A program made the translations under genes and the position numbers. Below the pieces are notes generated by a model. It saw only the letters and a program-made list of their open reading frames with translations. It was not told where the DNA came from and made no database searches. A stretch of DNA of 9,643 bases from Parachlamydiaceae bacterium. Its GTDB lineage: Bacteria; Chlamydiota; Chlamydiia; Chlamydiales; Parachlamydiaceae. This document shows positions 5,094-9,643 of this stretch, one piece after another. How positions within the stretch are numbered: position 1 is the stretch's first letter; every line of letters starts with the position of its first letter. The stretch covers positions 1 to 9,643 of the forward strand of contig JACDGH010000081.1 in the NCBI GenBank assembly GCA_013815395.1. The letters run 5' to 3'.

Positions 5094-6593
5094 ATGAAAT
5101 CATCAAAAAAACAAGCAAATAAAATCAGTGGACGTGCGAGAGAACAGCGTATTTTGGAGCGACTCTTTGCAACCGAAAAGTCCGAGTTTTTGACGCTATA
5201 CGGCCGACGTCGGGTGGGAAAAACATTCCTTGTTAGAAATTTTTTTGATAAGAAACCATGCCTGTTTTTTTATGTTACTGGGATCCAAGAAGGGACATTG
5301 AAGGAACAGCTAGTACAATTTACAAAACAAATTAGTGCCATCTTTTATGAAGGAATATCTATTGTTCCCTACAAATCCTGGTCAGAGGCTTTTGAGGCCC
5401 TGACGACAGCGATGTTGAAAGTATCAAAACGGCAGAAAATTGTTCTATTTTTTGATGAGTTTCCATGGATGGCGACAAAACGTTCGGGATTACTGAACGC
5501 ACTGGAATATTTTTGGAATAGGCATTGGACTCACGATCCGAGGTTAAAATTAATCATATGTGGGTCTTCAGCATCTTGGATAATCGAAAAAATTGTTAAC
5601 AATAAAGGAGGCCTTCACAATCGCGTAACAAGAACAATGATATTAGAACCATTGAATTTACACGATACTAAGGCGTATCTTGCAGACTTTGGCAATAAAT
5701 TAAATGAGCACCAAGTTTTAGATCTTTATATGGTATTGGGTGGAATACCACATTATTTATCTTTGGTTGAAAAAGGATTATCTGCTCAACAATCTATCGA
5801 AGAATTATTTTTTAGGAGGGATGGTACTTTGGTAAATGAATTTGACCGCCTGTTTTCCTCTTTATTTAAAGACTCTTCAGCACATATAGATATCATCCGT
5901 ATTATCGCTAACCACCGCTACGGGATAGGTCAAGCGCAATTGATTCGAGAGATTAAGGTATCGAGTGGTGGAGGCACTACACGTCGCCTAAAAGAACTGG
6001 AAGAAGCGGGCTTTATTGTTAGTTTTCTCCCGCATGGACACTCTGATAAGGGACTGTATTATAAGGTTATTGATGAGTACACATTATTTTATCTCCACTG
6101 GCTGGAGCCACGAATTACGACAATACGAAATCGAGACCAAAGCCCCGGGTATTGGCTTTCAAAATCACAGTCATCGAGTTGGAAAAGTTGGTCGGGATAT
6201 GCATTTGAAGCAGTTTGTAGTAAGCATATTGCCCAAATCAAAAAAGCATTAAATATCGATCCAGGATCTGAGTCTGGATCGTGGAGATATGTTCCTCGCC
6301 AGAATCCTGAAAGTGAAAAGGAGGGGGGGGGAGCGCAGATAGATTTGTTGTTTGATCGGCCAGATCAAGCGATTACTGTTTGCGAAATCAAATATTCAAT
6401 GCAACCATTTACCATCGATAAAGTTTATGCACAAGCCCTTGCAAAAAAAGTAGAGGTGTATCAACAACAGACAAGAACAAAGAAACAAATATTTCTTGTG
6501 ATGATTACGAGTGCTGGATTGAAATCATCAAAGTATTATGATGAGTTAATTTCCCAGGAAGTTACATTGGGAGATCTCTTTAAATCTGTTTGA
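5094..6593 (+). CDS. AAA+ ATPase (archaeal-type, ATPase_2) fused to a DUF234 PD-(D/E)XK nuclease-like domain
   Basis: The 499-residue protein is complete. Walker A is GRRRVGKT (residues 37-44), Walker B is IVLFFDE (116-122), and LIICGSSAS (~155) is the sensor strand. A winged-helix segment follows (~250-340, with RRLKELEEAGFI), then the C-terminal DUF234 domain with SGYAFEAVC, IDLLFDR (D417) and CEIKYS (E431, K433), the D-ExK signature of PD-(D/E)XK nucleases. Order and length match widespread ATPase-DUF234 proteins; their substrate is unknown, and roles in mobile-element or genome defence have been proposed. ATG 5094 is preferred (AGGG at 5080-5083, ten bases before); TTG at 5088 adds two residues. 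A run of nine G (6323-6331) encodes Gly411-413, six bases upstream of the nuclease-motif codons, and could shift frame by slippage. It stands alone, behind the palindromic repeats. Catalysis is inferred. Confidence 0.9.
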   Translation: MKSSKKQANKISGRAREQRILERLFATEKSEFLTLYGRRRVGKTFLVRNFFDKKPCLFFYVTGIQEGTLKEQLVQFTKQISAIFYEGISIVPYKSWSEAFEALTTAMLKVSKRQKIVLFFDEFPWMATKRSGLLNALEYFWNRHWTHDPRLKLIICGSSASWIIEKIVNNKGGLHNRVTRTMILEPLNLHDTKAYLADFGNKLNEHQVLDLYMVLGGIPHYLSLVEKGLSAQQSIEELFFRRDGTLVNEFDRLFSSLFKDSSAHIDIIRIIANHRYGIGQAQLIREIKVSSGGGTTRRLKELEEAGFIVSFLPHGHSDKGLYYKVIDEYTLFYLHWLEPRITTIRNRDQSPGYWLSKSQSSSWKSWSGYAFEAVCSKHIAQIKKALNIDPGSESGSWRYVPRQNPESEKEGGGAQIDLLFDRPDQAITVCEIKYSMQPFTIDKVYAQALAKKVEVYQQQTRTKKQIFLVMITSAGLKSSKYYDELISQEVTLGDLFKSV

Positions 6594-6637
6594 TCAAGCT
6601 TAGGCAGCTGTTCCTAACCCCACTCCACATTTTTTCA

Positions 6638-6666
6638 TTGATCTATTTAGTACGTATACGTATATT
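6638..6666 (+). promoter_or_regulatory. Sigma70-like promoter with overlapping palindromic operator
   Basis: TTGATC (6638-6643), a 17-base spacer and TATATT (6661-6666) form a good promoter about 30 bases before the VOC gene start. A perfect 12-bp palindrome TACGTATACGTA (6651-6662) fills the end of the spacer and overlaps the -10. This is the expected placement for a dimeric repressor, and the operon's third gene is a MarR-family regulator, so autoregulation is the natural inference. Confidence 0.65.
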
Positions 6667-6697
6667 CTGTCCTGAATAACCAATCAGGAGAAAATCT

Positions 6698-7072
6698 ATG
6701 TTTACACCCAGCCTTGGCTTTGTCCTCCTCTTCGTAGCAAATCCACAGAAAAGTAGCCTCTTTTATCAAGATTTTTTTGGAATAAAACCCATAGAAGAAT
6801 CGCCTACATTTGTCATGTTTGCTCTCAAAAACGGTGTGATGCTTGGGCTTTGGTCCAAATATACAGCTGAACCTCGTGTAGAAGCGCCATCTGGTGCATT
6901 AGAAATATGTTTTCCCTCTGAAGACGTAGATGCTTTGTATGAGGAGTGGGGCAAAAAGAGCGCAACTGTTGCTCAGAAACCAACAGACATGGATTTTGGA
7001 CGCACCTTTGTTGTTTTAGATCCAGATGGACATAGAATCAGAGTCTACAAATTGCTTGAGGAAAACCGATGA
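6698..7072 (+). CDS. VOC-superfamily (glyoxalase/bleomycin resistance-like) protein
   Basis: The 124-residue protein is a complete single vicinal-oxygen-chelate unit pair. An N-terminal beta-alpha-beta (LGFVLLFVANPQKSSLFYQD followed by FGIKPI) is followed by a second one (ALEICFPSEDVDALYEEWGK), ending in the family's closing DPDGHRIRVYKL. AGGAG (6686-6690) lies seven bases before ATG. VOC proteins bind metal and act as isomerases or dioxygenases, or sequester drugs and thiols. The canonical ligands are incomplete here: no His at the first strand, with only the second-half residues near DPDGHR, so catalysis cannot be assigned and a binding or resistance role is possible. It is the first gene of a three-gene operon; its TGA overlaps the next ATG (ATGA at 7069-7072), implying coupled translation. 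The substrate is unknown. Confidence 0.88.
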   Translation: MFTPSLGFVLLFVANPQKSSLFYQDFFGIKPIEESPTFVMFALKNGVMLGLWSKYTAEPRVEAPSGALEICFPSEDVDALYEEWGKKSATVAQKPTDMDFGRTFVVLDPDGHRIRVYKLLEENR

Positions 7073-7488
7073 CAAGATATTGGATAGGAGTTGCTTCTCA
7101 TGAGCATGTTCAAAGAGGCGTTCAAGGTGGCTTTGCTCAGGTCTGTCATGGAAAAATAGGAACTTTGAAATATATGTCTGAAGGAGACTGGATCATCTAC
7201 TACTCTCCTACTTTCAGCTTTGGTGGAAAAGATGCTTGTCGCCGCTTTACTGCAATTGGGACAATCGATAGCGGAGACCTCTATACCTTTGAAATGAGTG
7301 AAGATTTTATCCCCTGGCGAAGGAATGTGTCTTTCCTAAAATCAAAGGAAGTTCTTATTGAGCCCTTGTTAGAAGACTTAAGTTTCATAAAGGATAAGAA
7401 AAAATGGGGATTTCCTTTTAGAAGAGGTTCTTTTGAGATTCCTAACAAGGACTTTGAGCTGATCGCAAAAAGAATGGGGGTACTTTAA
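7069..7488 (+). CDS. EVE domain-containing protein (PUA-like fold)
   Basis: The protein has 139 residues, the usual size for stand-alone EVE proteins. It starts MTRYWIGVASHEHVQRGVQG, the characteristic opening strand and turn (YWIxVxSxxHV), followed by GDWIIYYSP, FTAIGTI and IPWRRNVSFLKS, and ending in FRRGSFEIPNKDFELI. EVE domains resemble the YTH and PUA folds and bind modified bases in DNA or RNA; some are fused to restriction enzymes, others are free-standing with unknown roles. The aromatic residues YW and W in this copy fit the base-binding cage. It overlaps the VOC gene by four bases and its TAA directly abuts the MarR ATG. The family call is strong; the ligand and any link to the other two genes are not known. 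Confidence 0.9.
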   Translation: MTRYWIGVASHEHVQRGVQGGFAQVCHGKIGTLKYMSEGDWIIYYSPTFSFGGKDACRRFTAIGTIDSGDLYTFEMSEDFIPWRRNVSFLKSKEVLIEPLLEDLSFIKDKKKWGFPFRRGSFEIPNKDFELIAKRMGVL

Positions 7489-7962
7489 ATGACTGAAAGA
7501 CTTAATTTTGAAAAGATCAGTGTCCATGAGACTCCCAAACAAAGCCCTGGCTTTCTTTTATGGCATATCAGTACCTCATGGCGTAGCTCCATTGAATCTG
7601 TACTTAAATCTTTGGGATTAACTCATCCCCAATTTGTGGTACTTGCAACTCTAGGTTGGTTAACTAAGAATGGAGATCTTGTTACTCAAGTGGCAATTGG
7701 AAAAATGGCAGGATTAGACCCCAATACCAACTCCCAAATCATAAAGGGACTTGAACAAAAAGAGTTAATTCAAAGAGTCCAATCTTCTGATGGTCGGGCA
7801 AAAAACGTTTCTTTAACCCCAGCGGGATCAAATATCTTAAACCAAGCTCTGCCAGCAGTAGAAAAAGCTGATTCGCATTTTTTCAATCTTCTGAGCACAA
7901 AAGAACTGAGTCTTTTGACCCAGACTTTTCAAAAATTAGTGCCTAAAGGTGTAACAGATTAA
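7489..7962 (+). CDS. MarR-family transcriptional regulator
   Basis: The product has 157 residues, typical for MarR. The N-terminal helix (GFLLWHISTSWRSSIESVLK) and the C-terminal helices (LLSTKELSLLTQTFQKLV) would form the dimer interface. In between lies the winged helix: LTHPQFVVLATLGWL, then GDLVTQVAIGKMAGLDPNTN as helix-turn-helix, then GLEQKELIQRVQSSDGRAKN and VSLTPAG as the wing, with the conserved D-x-R. ATG follows the EVE stop without a gap, and the end of the EVE gene (GGGGGTAC) may supply the ribosome site. As the last gene of the operon it is well placed to repress the promoter at 6638-6666 through the palindrome there and to respond to a small molecule handled by the VOC protein; that logic is inference. 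Confidence 0.92.
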   Translation: MTERLNFEKISVHETPKQSPGFLLWHISTSWRSSIESVLKSLGLTHPQFVVLATLGWLTKNGDLVTQVAIGKMAGLDPNTNSQIIKGLEQKELIQRVQSSDGRAKNVSLTPAGSNILNQALPAVEKADSHFFNLLSTKELSLLTQTFQKLVPKGVTD

Positions 7963-8033
7963 AGAGGGCGCTGAAAAGTAAATTTATTTTCTTCAGGTAA
8001 AGCTTGTTTATACAGGTGTTTGCATAGCTTTCT

Positions 8034-8079
8034 AGGCATTTGAAAAAATTGATGCCTGAATTTCGGCGATGCCTTTTTT
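8034..8079 (+). terminator. Possible terminator after the VOC-EVE-MarR operon
   Basis: AGGCAT (8034-8039) can pair with ATGCCT at 8052-8057 or with ATGCCT at 8069-8074; the second is followed by seven T in total. The two pairings exclude each other. The stem is short, so this is a tentative terminator. Confidence 0.4.
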
Positions 8080-8120
8080 TCTATTTGTTAGAATAGAGCC
8101 AAACCTACACAAAAAATAGA

Positions 8121-9194
8121 ATGCTTAACCTAATGAGGCAACAACGAGTGATAACCGCCGAAAACAAAAAAGAATATTATAGGGCTTTGATTGAAAAGAA
8201 AGCAGAGTATGAGGGAATTTTCTTTGTTGGAGTTAAAACAACTGGTGTATTTTGCCGCCCGACGTGTCCAGCTCGAAAGCCAAAATTTGAAAACTGCGAA
8301 TTTTTTGAGACTGCTCAACAAGCTCTATTAGCCTCATTCAGGCCTTGTAAGCGTTGTAGACCACTTTCCCACCCTAACCATGTTTCTAAACTTGTGCAAC
8401 TTCTTGTAAAAGCAATTGAACAAAATCCCGAGAAACGTTGGAAAAATCGAGATTTTCAAGAATTATCTGTAGATGCCTCAACAGCTCGTCGTCAATTTAA
8501 AAAACGATTTGACATGACTTTTGTGGAGTATGCACGTGCAAGACGTATGGGTCTGGCTATGAAACAAATTAGGGCAGGTGAAGCTGTAATCGATGCACAA
8601 CTTTCAACTGGATACGAATCTAGTAGCGGCTTTAGAGATGCATTTTCCCGAATTATGGGAGCTGCACCCACCAAACTAGGACATAGTAACATCCTCAAGG
8701 CGTCGTGGTTAGATACACCCTTGGGTCCGATGATCGCAATTGCGGACGAACAAGCTCTTTATCTTTTAGAATTTGTAGATCGCCGTGGCCTAGAACGTGA
8801 AGTTGAGCGCCTTAGACAAAAAATTAAATCAACCATCATTCCCGGTCATACTCAGCCGATTAGCTCGATTGAAAGTGAACTGATCCAATATTTTCATGGC
8901 ATGTTAAGGGAGTTCAAAACACCACTATTTTTTCTTGGATCACCTTTTCAGAGACATGTATGGGAGGAGTTAATAAAAATCCCTTACGGTCAAACATGTT
9001 CTTACTTAGACCTAGCTTCTGCAATCGGAAAACCCTCGGCTTTTCGTGCTGTAGCTCAAGCAAATGGAGCAAACCAATTTGCAATTATTATTCCATGCCA
9101 TCGTGTCATCAATACGAACGGAGAGCTTGGTGGCTATGGCGGCGGGTTAATGCGCAAAAAATGGTTAATTAATCACGAAAAACAAGGAATATAA
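8121..9194 (+). CDS. ada: Bifunctional Ada: methylphosphotriester / O6-alkylguanine-DNA methyltransferase and regulator
   Basis: The 357-residue protein has all Ada modules. Residues ~15-85 form the N-terminal zinc domain with FCRPTCPAR and RPCKRCRP supplying C45, C49, C76 and C79, equivalent to the four Zn-binding Cys of E. coli Ada; C45 accepts methyl from phosphotriesters. Residues ~86-188 are an AraC-type helix-turn-helix domain (DASTARRQFKKRF, then STGYESSSGFRDAFSRIMGA). Residues ~194-357 are the O6-methylguanine transferase with the active site IPCHRVI (C326) and GGYGGGLMRKKWLI. Every key residue is present and length is normal. The start is the first ATG of the frame; M5 at 8133 is an alternative and neither has a clear ribosome site. 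A possible -10 TAGAAT lies at 8089-8094. Methylated Ada activates its own operon in E. coli. The next gene starts one base after the stop. Confidence 0.96.
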   Translation: MLNLMRQQRVITAENKKEYYRALIEKKAEYEGIFFVGVKTTGVFCRPTCPARKPKFENCEFFETAQQALLASFRPCKRCRPLSHPNHVSKLVQLLVKAIEQNPEKRWKNRDFQELSVDASTARRQFKKRFDMTFVEYARARRMGLAMKQIRAGEAVIDAQLSTGYESSSGFRDAFSRIMGAAPTKLGHSNILKASWLDTPLGPMIAIADEQALYLLEFVDRRGLEREVERLRQKIKSTIIPGHTQPISSIESELIQYFHGMLREFKTPLFFLGSPFQRHVWEELIKIPYGQTCSYLDLASAIGKPSAFRAVAQANGANQFAIIIPCHRVINTNGELGGYGGGLMRKKWLINHEKQGI

Positions 9195-9195
9195 C

Positions 9196-9643
9196 ATGGG
9201 AATTCAAATAGAACGAGCGCATCTACTAAAAAATCTTCATGTCAAAGGAGATCCTTTGATTCTTTTCAATGTTTGGGATGCAGGGAGTGCACAGGTCATA
9301 CAAGAGACAGGGGCAAAAATAATTGCTACAGGAAGCTGGTCAGTAGCCACTGCACATGGTTACGAAGATGGTGAAAAGCTACCATTTGATCTGGCAATTG
9401 CAAATCTTAAGCGAATTGTTGCCAAAGTTGATCTTCCTGTGACGTTCGATTTAGAAGGAGGTTATGGACAAAGTCCAGAGGAAGTAAAGAAATCCATTAG
9501 AAAAGTAATTGAAGCTGGTGCAGTGGGTATAAACTTTGAAGATCAAGTCATTGATGGAAAAGAACTCTATTCTATTGAAGATCAATGCGCACGCATCAAA
9601 GCAATTCGTCATGAGGCAGAACATTTATCAGTCCCCATTTTTA
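9196..9643 (+). CDS. Isocitrate lyase/phosphoenolpyruvate mutase family protein, 5' part
   Basis: ATG at 9196 lies one base after the ada stop, with AAGGA (9184-9188) inside the end of ada at seven bases, so the two genes are an operon. The 149 residues visible show the PEP mutase/ICL TIM-barrel pattern: LILFNVWDAGSAQVIQETGA, then ATGSWSVATAHGYEDGEKLP, the metal-site strand VTFDLEGGYG, and AGAVGINFEDQ. The KKCGH catalytic loop of true isocitrate lyases is replaced here by the TAHGYEDGE stretch, as in the uncharacterised PEP mutase-like subgroup. Members cleave or rearrange C-C or C-P bonds of 2-oxo acids or their relatives; the substrate here cannot be told. The gene runs off the window's right end, about 100 residues short of the usual ~250. 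Its pairing with a DNA-alkylation repair gene is notable. Confidence 0.88.
   Translation, partial: MGIQIERAHLLKNLHVKGDPLILFNVWDAGSAQVIQETGAKIIATGSWSVATAHGYEDGEKLPFDLAIANLKRIVAKVDLPVTFDLEGGYGQSPEEVKKSIRKVIEAGAVGINFEDQVIDGKELYSIEDQCARIKAIRHEAEHLSVPIF

Noticed and set aside
6016..6252. Second plus-strand frame inside the ATPase gene
   Set aside because: It overlaps a conserved, intact protein in another frame and has no motif or ribosome site.
8492..8698. Minus-strand frame inside ada
   Set aside because: A shadow of the fully conserved Ada coding sequence, with no ribosome site or family resemblance.

Overview
The window is AT-rich DNA from a Gram-negative bacterium. The closing gene at the left edge is a tail-specific protease of the Prc/Tsp type whose C-terminal part looks chlamydial to my eye. 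Together with reduced, frequently broken accessory genes and an IS110 relic, this suggests an amoeba-associated member of the Chlamydiae (Parachlamydiales-like). That is an inference from sequence flavour, not a database match.

Layout. (a) 1-933 is a conserved core: the 3' end of the protease gene, a complete tRNA-Phe(GAA), and a strong intrinsic terminator. (b) 934-5087 is a decayed accessory region starting just after the tRNA. It holds an integrase-like N-terminal remnant, one apparently intact small secreted protein of unknown function, and a broken gene encoding a winged-helix-like segment. Immediately downstream of that broken gene lies an array resembling an iteron replication origin: four ACCGTTAT repeats about two helical turns apart within each pair, four ATGAGAT repeats at one-turn spacing, a 12-bp hairpin and a very AT-rich stretch. 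Then come fragments of an M56 metallopeptidase, a RidA protein, an unidentified C-terminus, an IS110-family transposase, a nitroreductase and a possible AbiEii-like nucleotidyltransferase, several joined at sharp deletion-type junctions. Two similar imperfect palindromes (about 55 bp each) close this region. (c) 5094-6593 is an intact AAA+ ATPase fused to a DUF234 PD-(D/E)XK nuclease-like domain, with a nine-G run just before the nuclease motif. (d) 6638-7962 is a compact operon encoding a VOC-fold protein, an EVE-domain protein and a MarR regulator, behind a sigma70-like promoter carrying a 12-bp palindrome that probably serves as the MarR operator. (e) 8121-9643 is a full-length bifunctional Ada methyl-repair protein and regulator, tightly followed by the start of a PEP mutase/isocitrate lyase family gene that runs off the window.

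How they fit together: the left part looks like the scar of one or more mobile elements (integrase near a tRNA, origin-like repeats with a dead Rep-like gene, IS110, gene fragments). The right part holds working stress and detoxification operons. The best candidate for something undescribed is the origin-like repeat region at 2751-2998 with its dead neighbour gene; second are the poly-G tract in the ATPase-nuclease gene and the MarR-type operator.
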